From assembly GCA_017965725.1 (NCBI GenBank), contig JAGCPK010000139.1, positions 1 to 64,000 of the forward strand: a DNA stretch of 64,000 bases, in the 5' to 3' direction. The DNA is from Prevotella sp. (GTDB lineage Bacteria > Bacteroidota > Bacteroidia > Bacteroidales > Bacteroidaceae). A program made the position numbers and the translations under genes. The notes below the pieces were generated by a model, which saw nothing but the letters and a program-made list of their open reading frames with translations, searched no databases and was not told the origin of the DNA. How positions within the stretch are numbered: position 1 is the first letter of the stretch; each line of letters starts with the position of its first letter. Of the stretch, positions 21,001 to 30,300 are shown piece by piece.

Positions 21001-23701
21001 TGTAAATGCGGGTATCTCCATTGGCCACATTGGCAATAGCGCCGGCATGACCTGAGGTACTGACAGAAGCACTGCTAATGATGACATTCTTGATGGTAGC
21101 ACCGCTAACATATCCAAACAATGGCTGATTAAGACTGAATTCTACCATACGACCGTCAAGTTCACCTGTGAATGGATCTGTGGCACTACCGATAATACCT
21201 GATGCCGAGAATGAGCCATTTATGTAATAGACACCGTCCATATTAGTGATTTGGTCTGTAGATGTAATAGGGGTCGGAGTCTTGTCATAGAGAGCCTCAG
21301 ATGACTTTGTACTCCAAACACTATTTTTTACTGCAATAGCCTTTATAACCGTTTCTGATGTGTCAAATCCCCCTTCTGTATATAATGTTCCTCCATAGTT
21401 TTCTGCTGTTTCACTAAATTCTCCACTGCCAACAATATAGTAGATGGTAGCTCCTGGTGTGGCACAAGTGATAGTGACATGTCCAGATGTTTTTGAGATA
21501 ACAGGTCTTAAGCACTTGAACTCTCCTATCTCATCGGAAGTTGTGGCATCAGACATATCTGCGCCACCTGTAATTCTTGCAGCCACCGCTTTATAATAAC
21601 CAGGTAAAGCATCGAACACGCCACTATAAACATTTGCATCTATCAGTTCAGGGATATTACTACTAGAGGGTTCACTGTCGTAATGAGCAACATAAATCGT
21701 CGCTGCAGGAGTGTTGCAAGTGATAGAGATTTGACCTGTCAACGGGTCGTAGTTTAGTGCAGGAGCCTCACATTTGAATGAGGATGTCTGAAATGTCCAA
21801 GCATAGTTTCCAGCACTTCGAGTCAGGTTGGTTTGCAGGTTATTATTATTTCTCTGAAGAGCACTGAATTGATTCTGCGATATATCCTTAAGATTCTTGG
21901 GGATGATATAGTAATTGACGTTGGCATCGGCCGTCTTGGCCCAAGTGAACAAATAGCGGTCTTCACTTCCACTTTCTATAGTTCTTCTCATTTCAAGACA
22001 GGCACCCACATTGTTTGCAACCTTGGTGAAATACAGATAATCTCCCGTCTCAGCATTTCTTATATGGTAATAAGTCAGCCAATCGTCAGACGTAGCAGCC
22101 TGCGCCTCCTCAAAATACCAAACACCAGTCTTAACCACACTTGCATCTGATGAATTCGAAGTCGTAGCATTGGAATTATTGCCCGATGGTGTAACAATAT
22201 AATATCCACTACTACCCACACTGTTAATTTTATAGTAACTGGTTACAGTAAATGGAGCGGTCTTGTCAAGAGAACTGGGCAGTACAAATTTCCATCGTGT
22301 ATTATTAATATTATTGTTACTATTCAAATTGATGACGCCATTATTTGCATTATCATTACTCTTATTAACAAAACGATCTCCAGTACTTAGCCCATAAGGT
22401 CTAATATTGAATGAACCAGCCGTAGGTGATTCTTCTATAATAAATTTGAACTTGTCATTGCTGGAGAAGTTCTCCATGTATATTTTGTTAGTGCTGTCAT
22501 AACAAAGATACTTGCCATTGGCGTTATTGACGATATAGTAATATTGGACACCGGCTTCAACACCTGCATTCAGGAAGTACCATTCCATCGAAGGGCGGAA
22601 CAAACTGGTTGTGTTGACCTTCATAATACTATTATTCTCATCTCCAGGAATCATATAGAAATGGAAATCTGCATCATTCCATGGATTGTTTTGACTCTGA
22701 ATTAAGTATTTGTGCTGAGAACCAAATAACACTGGAGTAAAGAATGTGGCTACATTTGACAACTCTCCACCTACCACTGCAACTGCTTTAATGGTGGTCA
22801 TACCATCCTCAGGATTGAGAGCAAAAGTGGTGCTATTTACTTTTGTACCATTTTCCGCAGTAGGTATTGACCCATCAGTCGTATAGATAAGGGTGGCACC
22901 TGGCTGTAATGCAGTGATTACAATCTGATTGCTGACATTAAATTCAATAGTCGGACGAGTGATGTAGTCTTCGAGAAAGAACCGGCCTGTGCCTTGTCCT
23001 TCAGAGCTTCCTGCAGTCCAAAGACCAATGATACCACCACAGTTAACGCCATCTTGAACATCTGCATTTGTACCTTGAAGAGATGGTTTATTCCCTTTGT
23101 TGATATTCAAATATTTTCTTGGTTTATTATTATCTGGATCGATATTGTTATCCTCAGCATATTTAGAAATAATGTCGTATGAACTTGACGCCGATACGTA
23201 TTCGATTTTAAATAGTGCGTAGTCGTCATTAGCTGGTGAATCCTCAAGATGGACACGCACACGTCCTTTATTCGAAAGAAAAGCAGCATTGTAAGTCAGG
23301 TACTTATCATCTAAGGCATGCTTGATATAATAATAGTTTGAAGATGGATGCTTCTCAATAATCCATACGGCCTTTCTTTTATCATAACCAGAAGTACTCT
23401 TACACTTATAAGTGGTCATAAATGGCATAACGTTGTCAGGGTCAGCGGTATTTGTATAGTATGGATTTGAATTTTGGTAATAATTCCATTCTTCCGTAGG
23501 ACACAGATAATAGCCATTTGAGTTATCAACTGTTCCAATATAATACACGCCCGAATAGTCCGTCTGTCCCCACACATCACCAACCCCCACAAACATCATC
23601 AGGAGCAGGGTTACGACAAAACGCATCACCTGCACTCGGAGCCAGTCTCCGAGTGTCATCTGAGCTATACGTCTTATCATCAATTCGAAGTCCATTTTCA
23701 T
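18026..23701 (-). CDS. Large secreted GLUG/VYGGG surface protein with chitobiase-like repeats
   Basis: A 1,891-residue protein. The ATG at 23701 is in frame with a hydrophobic signal core near residues 26-46 ending VWGQ; ATG at 23626 (MRFVV) is an alternative start. Residues about 47-240 and 330-640 hold tryptophan/tyrosine-rich segments such as YYIVNNANGKYLCY that resemble ricin-type or related carbohydrate-binding folds. Three chitobiase/HEX C-terminal-like Ig domains lie near 247-317, 644-714 and 730-800 (motif GATLIYTTDGSIPT). A GLUG-type module is at about 880-950 (YVGGLVG, YVGGIVGYN). From about 950 to the end it is a paralog of the whole 1,201-residue neighbour. It ends in VYGGGDEGLVEGSTEVNIEE, cut inside the solenoid with no T9SS sorting domain. 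It lies 9 bases after that neighbour. Surface adhesin or glycan-binding role inferred. Confidence 0.88.
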   Translation of the reverse strand: MKMDFELMIRRIAQMTLGDWLRVQVMRFVVTLLLMMFVGVGDVWGQTDYSGVYYIGTVDNSNGYYLCPTEEWNYYQNSNPYYTNTADPDNVMPFMTTYKCKSTSGYDKRKAVWIIEKHPSSNYYYIKHALDDKYLTYNAAFLSNKGRVRVHLEDSPANDDYALFKIEYVSASSSYDIISKYAEDNNIDPDNNKPRKYLNINKGNKPSLQGTNADVQDGVNCGGIIGLWTAGSSEGQGTGRFFLEDYITRPTIEFNVSNQIVITALQPGATLIYTTDGSIPTAENGTKVNSTTFALNPEDGMTTIKAVAVVGGELSNVATFFTPVLFGSQHKYLIQSQNNPWNDADFHFYMIPGDENNSIMKVNTTSLFRPSMEWYFLNAGVEAGVQYYYIVNNANGKYLCYDSTNKIYMENFSSNDKFKFIIEESPTAGSFNIRPYGLSTGDRFVNKSNDNANNGVINLNSNNNINNTRWKFVLPSSLDKTAPFTVTSYYKINSVGSSGYYIVTPSGNNSNATTSNSSDASVVKTGVWYFEEAQAATSDDWLTYYHIRNAETGDYLYFTKVANNVGACLEMRRTIESGSEDRYLFTWAKTADANVNYYIIPKNLKDISQNQFSALQRNNNNLQTNLTRSAGNYAWTFQTSSFKCEAPALNYDPLTGQISITCNTPAATIYVAHYDSEPSSSNIPELIDANVYSGVFDALPGYYKAVAARITGGADMSDATTSDEIGEFKCLRPVISKTSGHVTITCATPGATIYYIVGSGEFSETAENYGGTLYTEGGFDTSETVIKAIAVKNSVWSTKSSEALYDKTPTPITSTDQITNMDGVYYINGSFSASGIIGSATDPFTGELDGRMVEFSLNQPLFGYVSGATIKNVIISSASVSTSGHAGAIANVANGDTRIYNCGINGGSVSGSSYVGGLVGLLDGSSRVINCYNNANITNGSYVGGIVGYNNHASTSSDIQTMVMNCMFYGDITSGNNKAPIYNGLIISNKDASGLSNYNYFRAEASYVENHNIDTYNCALMAETRFLQRFEFFRHVLNSNRELAAWYATGSTANKDLIMKWVMEPSQIGSDMPYPTLKEPGRYHSVVYIDDLDVTTGKSQSIGTGLGTLTVTVSMGSGGEQFSAPAGAAITSSSITLDITDKDPDHFNYNYGKVQLPYYNDVGTKNYTENRVVTGWKIVSISGGTPSTLTLTGSDVTFDEGNPSTMPYNYADRKCTNKDLYETSKRVFNQGAYWDVPDGVTAITIQPYWAKAAYVSDPYYDKVYNENMNTGYDVTTVGGGQRYVDNNTYSINGYNQKVYTSMSNALGSGALAPNTSHTVYDYAVVLVGNYHQYNAINNSLPYTVMSIDLDKDNEPDYSFMLRFDGRTAFHPVRYDFLNLIGLGMAQKSTGGTGSYNFGIMQPKDWFEATNTALFRVTQFEYSPANRVRKPIILQGGVIEQWVTQQQDAGDAVEYFLVGGNVWFKEFHRGSHQDNTGRSTPHPPVSVTGGDFESFYLTGLYQSKAAIYNDDAECYISGGNFGTVAGTGMEGIGFNNNNTGNIFWQIDHADIDEFYGGGINAVNPVQGNIYTIIRNSNVQQFCGGPKFGDMQSGRTVTTIADNCTFTTFFGAGYGGSSYNRYAPTNQNAIMNPTNPTWNTWISQQFEQEYSDDESKNGISTRFDYQFIPQSGNTNNVARLFVDFVSFSLATTHNVNSTLDGCTINGNFYGGGSLGKVDGDVISILNNCIVTGNVFGAGYSASTPTVEVMPTSGFITEPFYYEDLGSFGKGILPSKDPELPLDKQTVTYSWDQDNAISIDKTNHILYTTENLSKSNLGSVAGNVNLTIKGNSVIGTEGNPDTGNVFGGGESSYVTGTTNKITVTLKGNAQVYGNVYGGGDEGLVEGSTEVNIEE
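23634..23654. repeat. Perfect hairpin in the leader of the 1,891-residue gene
   Basis: Arms actcggag and ctccgagt (8 bases each, perfect) around the 5-base loop ccagt. It lies just before the ATG at 23626 and encodes TLGDWLRV if the upstream ATG is used. The arm and loop sizes are the same as those of the hairpin at the matching place in the paralogous 1,201-residue gene. Confidence 0.65.
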
Positions 23702-23710
23702 TTACTCTCT

Positions 23711-26700
23711 TTAATTTTCAATGTTCACTTCTGTACTGCCTTCCACAAGGCCTTGGTTACCACCACCATAGACGTTACCAAGTACTTGGGTATTACCTTG
23801 TAAGTTAACAGTTGTGCTCGCAACGTCAGATATTTTAGCTTTGCTCACAGAACTCTGGTCTCCACCGCCATAAACATTGCCAGTGTTATCGTCATTTTCA
23901 GTACCTATAATGCTTTTGCCATTTGCAGTTGTTGTTATAGTAAGAGTGACGGCACCACTCACTGAACCAAGTCCAGTAAGATCTTCAGATGTCTTGATAG
24001 TATGGTTTCCGTCAACAAGGGCATTGTCGCCATTATTGATACTTTGTTGGTCCCAAACGTATTCTATAAAGCCAGGTTTTACTCCTTCCTCATATACACC
24101 TGTCGAAGTATTGTAATTAGGTTCTGTCGTAAAACCTCCAGTATCACGGACTTTAACCTTAGGTTTTGTGACAGAATATCCTGCTCCAAAAACATTGCCC
24201 TTGACAATGCAATCAGTCAAAGAAGAAGTAGCATTGCCAGACACAGCCCCCAAAGAACCTCCACCATAGAAGTTTCCTAAAACCGTGCAACCTGTTAATG
24301 TAGAGCTGACATTATTAGTCTTTGCCATAGAGAAAGATGCATAAAGAAGATAGAGACGATGAACGTTGCCACTAGAGCCCCCAAAGAACTCGTATTCGTA
24401 GTCATAGGCGACTCCCTTTCCTTCGGTATATATACCCCTCGCACCATCATTATAAGTTCCATTAACTTTGGTGTTCCATTCGTTATAGTTTAATGATTTA
24501 AACTCATTATAAAATTGTTCTCTGAATATAGACGTTCCTCCAAAACCAGCACCGAAATAAGTTCCGAAAGTACAATTTTCTGCTGTTGTACTAACTATAC
24601 GGGCTAAATCTATGGTTTTGTCCCTACTACTAGTAGTTGTACCAGCTTTATTTGTCGCCCATGTAAGAGTAATAGTGCCAGCTTCCTGCATATTACCAAA
24701 TTGAGGCCCTCCACAGAAATAGTCAACATGGCTGTTCTCTATAGTAGTTGTAATATCACCTGTAATAGGCTTGGCAGCATTAATACCTCCGCCATAAAAA
24801 TTCTTGATATCAGCGTGATTAATTAGCCAAGTAACATTACCATCAATCTGCTCTTGCCCTGCTCCAGCAACCTCTCCAAATCTTCCACCATCAATGTAGC
24901 ATTCTGCATTCTCTTCCGATGGCTTTGCATCTGGTCTAAAGAAACCAGAAAGATAAAACGTTTCATAATCACCTCCCGTAATTGAAATGGGGCGACGGGG
25001 AGGTGCAATAAACTTATCCATGTGGCAACCATTATTGAACATCTTGAACCAAACATTATCTCCAAAATGCATATATTTTGTTCGAGCAGGAGCATTTGCA
25101 CCTTCATTGGTATTATTGGCAACAAACTGATCGATAACGCCTCCCATAAGGATAAGAGGCGAAAGAGTTTTATTTTGGTGACTATGTTCAAACTGGCCGA
25201 ACTTGATAAGTCCAGTGGTAGTAATCTCAAACCAACCTTGCGGGCAGCAGTTACCTGGGATGGCTAGGTCGGTACTTGTTGCTATTTTATGAGCCATCGC
25301 CATTGCTGGTACTGTAATGAAATCGTAGCGAATATGTGATACAGACTGGTTTTTACTACTTTTGAAAATAAAACAATAGTCTGGTTCATTGTCCTTATTG
25401 AGGTCAATGGACATAATCGTGAGGGGTTTACTATTATTGTTCACTAATTCTGCGCCATCACCTTTATGATAGTTTCCAACCAATACAACAGCATAGTCAT
25501 AAACAGTGGGATTAGATACTCCTGTTAAAGCATCCAACGCATAAGTTCCTGTATCATTATTATCTTTTTTACTAATCCTGGTATATACTATCTGCTCACC
25601 TTCAAGGACAGGACAATTGGTATTGTTGGTATAACGTTGTCCTCCTACTTGGGTTAAATTATCATCACTATTATAACCATAGCGATCATAACAAGCATCG
25701 GAGAGATATACGCATTTCCCCCAATATGGTTCGATAGTGATACCTGTAACCCCAGTTGGCACATTGAAATATGCGCCTTGTGCAAAAACACGACCACTTA
25801 CAGTATATAAGTCCTTTGCATAAGTATCACGATCAGCGAAATTGTAATTTGGATAATCGTAATTTGTACTGGTAGTAAAATCTGCTGCCACTCGAGATCC
25901 TTGGATTCCATTTGTAAAACCCGTAATCATCCACCCAGTCACTACCTTATTTTCTGTATAGTTACCTACACCTACTTCATTATAATAGGGTAGTTGTACT
26001 TTACCATAGTTAAAGTTATAATTAGTGGGATCTTTATCTGTAATGTTTCGAGTAAGGCTATTATTTGCAATTGTAATTGACGCTCCACTTGGCCAGTCTT
26101 GTTTACCCTTGGATTTTGATGTACTAATAGTGATTGTTAATTGTCCATTGGTTCCCATTTGTGTGAGCTTTCGACCTTCGTTGCGATGTTCATTCTTGCT
26201 ATCAATTGACTCCACATTTTCCGCATCATAGTTCACAACAGAGGGATATGTTTCCTGAACCTTAAGTATAGGATATGGAGCAATGCTCTTATCAAGTACC
26301 CACTTTGCCATTTGGTTTGCCGAACCAATTCCTTTTCCATTTGCGGGGTCACCTGTTGCATACCAAGCCGCAAGTTCACGAGTGGAATTTAATAGGTGAC
26401 GATAAAATTCGAAACGTACCAAAAAACGTTCTTCAGCAGCAAGGGCACAATTATAACTAGTAACATTCTTGTTGACGGAATAGGACGACTCATAAAGAAA
26501 ATAGTTATAGTTATTTAATCTATTGCTCGTACTATTGCTTATTTCAGAGCCGCCATATATTGGGGAAATTATACCGCCAATTGAAATGTTTCCATAGAAC
26601 ATACAGTTCATCACCATAGTCCGCTGGTCACTATATTTTGAGGAATAACTATTGTAGCCCACAATACCTGCCCGAACAGAACCTCCTTCAATGTCTGCAA

Positions 26701-27316
26701 AGCTATAACAATTGATGACACGGGCATAACAATTATTCTTTTGAGCAGTAGTTGAAGCAGGCATACCTTGTCCTAACTGCCCGACAAGTCCACCCACATT
26801 GCCATCACCACTAACGCTACCCGATAATATTCCACAATTGTAAATGACTGCTTTATTTGACGATGTGCCTGTCATGTTACATGCAATGGCTCCGGTGTTA
26901 CCATTAGAATCTCCACTAGTGATAGCCACATCCTCGAACACTAGGTTCTTCACAGTTCCAGTTAGGGTTGTAAATAACGGAGCACTAAGATTCTTGATGC
27001 GGTATGGCATCTTAGTTGTAGGATCAATATTTGCTTCAAGTGTGCCGCTGAATGTCGATACGCCAGGCGTACCGCCCGTTATATCTTGGGTAATGACATA
27101 ATGACCATCAGTTGCTGTAATCTGACTCAAAGAAGTAATATTAGTCTGTCCCCACATCTGGCTGGTTCCCACAACCATCATCAAAAGCATGAGCATCGTT
27201 TTCAGTACGTAGGGGACGTACTGGGAGTTCGTAGGCGACGTACTAAGAGTTCGTAGGCGACGTACTAATCGTTGAACTATTGTGTGTAATATCTTATCGC
27301 TTTTATCTTGTGTCAT
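23711..27316 (-). CDS. Large secreted GLUG/VYGGG surface protein, tandem paralog
   Basis: A 1,201-residue protein starting at ATG 27316. The hydrophobic signal core is at about residues 40-57 (MLMLLMMVVGTSQMWGQ), so the ATG at 27196 is a serious alternative start. A GLUG-type module lies near 140-225 (NVGGLVGQLG, RAGIVGYN). Then come the blocks shared with the 1,891-residue neighbour: RTMVMNCMFYGN, RELAAWYATG, FNYGKVQLPYYNE, DYAVVLVGNYH, MSIDLNKDNEPDY, FYGGGINA, YFCGGPQFGNM and FGAGYS. It ends VYGGGNQGLVEGSTEVNIEN, with no sorting domain. It starts 4 bases after the end of the 3,772-residue gene, suggesting translational coupling. No catalytic motif is recognised. Function is unknown; a cell-surface role is inferred from the signal peptide and operon. 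Confidence 0.88.
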   Translation of the reverse strand: MTQDKSDKILHTIVQRLVRRLRTLSTSPTNSQYVPYVLKTMLMLLMMVVGTSQMWGQTNITSLSQITATDGHYVITQDITGGTPGVSTFSGTLEANIDPTTKMPYRIKNLSAPLFTTLTGTVKNLVFEDVAITSGDSNGNTGAIACNMTGTSSNKAVIYNCGILSGSVSGDGNVGGLVGQLGQGMPASTTAQKNNCYARVINCYSFADIEGGSVRAGIVGYNSYSSKYSDQRTMVMNCMFYGNISIGGIISPIYGGSEISNSTSNRLNNYNYFLYESSYSVNKNVTSYNCALAAEERFLVRFEFYRHLLNSTRELAAWYATGDPANGKGIGSANQMAKWVLDKSIAPYPILKVQETYPSVVNYDAENVESIDSKNEHRNEGRKLTQMGTNGQLTITISTSKSKGKQDWPSGASITIANNSLTRNITDKDPTNYNFNYGKVQLPYYNEVGVGNYTENKVVTGWMITGFTNGIQGSRVAADFTTSTNYDYPNYNFADRDTYAKDLYTVSGRVFAQGAYFNVPTGVTGITIEPYWGKCVYLSDACYDRYGYNSDDNLTQVGGQRYTNNTNCPVLEGEQIVYTRISKKDNNDTGTYALDALTGVSNPTVYDYAVVLVGNYHKGDGAELVNNNSKPLTIMSIDLNKDNEPDYCFIFKSSKNQSVSHIRYDFITVPAMAMAHKIATSTDLAIPGNCCPQGWFEITTTGLIKFGQFEHSHQNKTLSPLILMGGVIDQFVANNTNEGANAPARTKYMHFGDNVWFKMFNNGCHMDKFIAPPRRPISITGGDYETFYLSGFFRPDAKPSEENAECYIDGGRFGEVAGAGQEQIDGNVTWLINHADIKNFYGGGINAAKPITGDITTTIENSHVDYFCGGPQFGNMQEAGTITLTWATNKAGTTTSSRDKTIDLARIVSTTAENCTFGTYFGAGFGGTSIFREQFYNEFKSLNYNEWNTKVNGTYNDGARGIYTEGKGVAYDYEYEFFGGSSGNVHRLYLLYASFSMAKTNNVSSTLTGCTVLGNFYGGGSLGAVSGNATSSLTDCIVKGNVFGAGYSVTKPKVKVRDTGGFTTEPNYNTSTGVYEEGVKPGFIEYVWDQQSINNGDNALVDGNHTIKTSEDLTGLGSVSGAVTLTITTTANGKSIIGTENDDNTGNVYGGGDQSSVSKAKISDVASTTVNLQGNTQVLGNVYGGGNQGLVEGSTEVNIEN
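27203..27272. repeat. Three tandem 22-bp palindromic repeats in the gene's 5' end
   Basis: Copies at 27207-27228, 27229-27250 and 27251-27272 share the pattern (t/a)cgtaggsgacgtact followed by five or six bases. The first forms the hairpin cagtacgt-agggg-acgtactg (27203-27223). Because 22 is not a multiple of 3, the copies are read in three different frames (LVRRLRTL, STSPTNS, QYVPYVL). Gain or loss of one copy would shift the frame from the 27316 start. Confidence 0.85.
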
Positions 27317-27320
27317 ATTC

Positions 27321-30300
27321 TTATCTCACTGTCAATTTCTTCATATAGCGGCCATCGGTGGTCTGGACGATATAGACGCCCTGGTTGATGACGCGCGTCT
27401 CGACGGTCTCACCTGGCTCGAGGGTGAAGGTGGTCATCGTGATACCGGCAGGCGTCACAATACGTACATCGACGGTGCGGCGTAACTTCGACTCGACAAT
27501 GATCTTGTGGCGGCCCGGCGTGATGATGATGGTCTCGCTGCGACTTGCTGTCGGGTCGGATTCGCTATGTTCGAGTTCGGTGTTATTGTCGTCGAAGACG
27601 ATGCTGCGGGTGCGGACACCTGAAGCCGAGGACTTCACGAAGTACGGACGGAACGGCAGGACGGTGGCTTCGGCATCGGTCTTGTCGTAACTGCTACCCG
27701 TCGCACTGAGCACATAGTCGCCAGCGGCCACCTGTTTCGTCAGGTAGTTGGGCTGGAAGACGTAGCCATTGTGGGCAACACCCTTCGCCTCATCATCACT
27801 GACCTTGATGGTGCTATTCGGCTGCGATGCGAAGGTGACGGTCTGCTTGTCGAGTTGATCGACCGTCGCATAGGTATTAGCCGGGACGAAGTTACCGCTG
27901 AGATCGAACTCATAATAGAAGTCGCTCGGGAAGCCGATGATATATGGCTTGCCTGCCTGCTCCATCGGATAGTCGTTGTAGTAGTGCGACTCGTTATAGT
28001 AGTTCTGATACTCATCCTTGTTCGCATCTCTGCTATTCTCGTACTCGTAGTAATAATCCCAGAGGAAGGTGTTGGTATATGACTTCCTGTTGCCGCTGAG
28101 GGCATCGGGATAGCGCATGATAGCCGTCGCCTTCTCGGCATCATCGACACCAGTGATGTCACGGTAGTCGCGGAGCCAGTACTCGTGACCCTTCGTGCTA
28201 TTGCCATAGAAGTGGGTGATCTCACCCTTCTGTTGCGTGGTGACGAGTTCGACGGTGAACGGCAGGCTGACACCTTCCCAACCCTGGCTGCTACCCGACT
28301 TCATCGTCACGTAGTTGTCCGGTTCGCGCTGGTACCACATCCGCTTGTCGTCGGTGAAGGTGTAAGCAATCGGCGCGTTGAAGTCCTGCTTATCAACGAG
28401 CAGGTGGTCGGTGTAGGCGCGGAAGGTTGTACCGTCACCATAGATCATGTGTCCGTGGATAGCGCCCGTCGATTGCTTAGCCACAGCACGGTAGTCGGCC
28501 TTGGCATCGACATCGTCGAGTTCCTCGTAGGCAGGATCCTTGAAGTAGTTGGTCGTCACCTTATGGATGCTGTTCGTCACATCATCCGGGCTGTAGATGA
28601 GGAGGTTCTGCGTTAGGTCGGCATTCATCACGCCCGACAGTTCCTGGACATCGAGGGCCGGACGGAAGAAGATACCGCCAGTGTTGTCCTTGGTGTAGGT
28701 CTTGTCGTTGTAGCCTGTGAAATCGACAGCCGTCAGACCCGGGTAAGCCTCCACGCTCTTGTCCTTGTTACGTGCTGCGAAGACGGCATACGGGTTATAG
28801 TGTACGACACCCATCTCCTTGCTGCTGAAGTAGCCAGGTGCACGATAGACGCGGTTAGACGTCTCATTGATGGTGAGGAGGTTGCCGCGTGTGTTGTCCT
28901 TGTCCAGATGACCTGGAACAGCCTGGTGGGCAGCCGACGTATGGCCGTAGGAGAGTTTCTGTCCGAAGAACAGGTAGTCGTCAGGATATGTCGGCTCATA
29001 GTAATAGTTACCCTCGGCATCGGTCTTCAGACGCGGATCGTCGTCGGTCGGAATCTCACCGTTGGCATAGAGGAAGTCGATGTCGGCATTCGAGTAGCGG
29101 TTCTCCACATACTTGTAGGTCTCCAACTTATCGGCCGCTGCTGCCTGACGGTTGTAACGCTCCTTCAGGTAGAAGCCGTTCAGGTTGAAGGCCACCTCAC
29201 CATCGTAGAACTGGTGGTCGGTCATCTTACGGGCCAGTCCGTGGGTGGCATTCGTGGTCTTATAGTCGCCTGCTGCCGTACCATAGTAGCAGTTCTCAAT
29301 CTGTCTCCATGCGTTCGCAGATTCATCGCTCGGATTACCGAAGACTGCATAGACACTGCCATCAGGCGTGCCTGTGGTCTTCACCCAACTGTTCTCCACA
29401 TAACCGTCGCCCGTATCGGCAACACCTGCAGAGGTGAACGAGCCCTGAACACCGAGGTTATAGACATGACCGCAGAGGTGTCCGAAGAGCGACTTGTTCA
29501 GTCCGTTGATGGTATAGCCTTCGCCATGGAGCGTACCGTTGAAGCAAGCGTCGGCGGTGCCTATCGGCGTCCAGTCGGCATAGGTCTTCGGAGCCTGATC
29601 GGCATGGAGGAAGAAGTCGAGGTTGCTGCCTGCCTTCACACGGCTGTTGAGGGCCGAGTGGCCTGCCAGTCCGTTGACACTGAGGTCGTAGAAGTCCTTC
29701 AGCAAATCGATACCGCTCTTGGCGTCACCGCTATAGTCGTTCAGGTAGATCTTACTGTTGCGCTTCACCTCAGGATGATCGACATAGAGGTGGTGCTCGG
29801 TATCGGCCATGACAGCCTTCAGGTCGTGGTAGTTGGCCACACTGAACGGCACGTAGTTCGAGTAGGTCTTACCCAGATAGGTCTTCGCATAGTAAGCCAG
29901 ATACTGACCATCCTGATACCAATAGACCGGTGTCGTGCTGTTGAAGGCGATACCATTGCGATGACGCTCGGCATCATCCTCATTGGTGAAGATCTCCCAG
30001 CCACCGCCTAAGAGTTCGTAGGCACCCGGTTTCACGTTCGGCTGCTTCAGACCGATGAAGTCACCCGGCAGTGCAGCCGCAGGCGAGTGGAGCATATCCA
30101 CCGTCGGCACACCACTCTCGAAGTGGAGGTGGATATTGATGATATGGCGCTCTGAGATTGGCTCAATGTGCATACCGCTCTCGTCGCTCTCGGTATAGTC
30201 GTAATCGAAGATGACGGTGATGACACGGTCTTTCTGCAAGTCGAAGATGTCTGAGCCACGGGCCACATAGAGCGTCGTCACCTCCTCAGGCGAAGTACCG

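Noticed and set aside
28800..30011. Plus-strand open frame of 403 codons
   Set aside because: Antisense to the non-repeat part of the 3,772-residue gene; low-complexity V/R/I-rich with no recognisable family.
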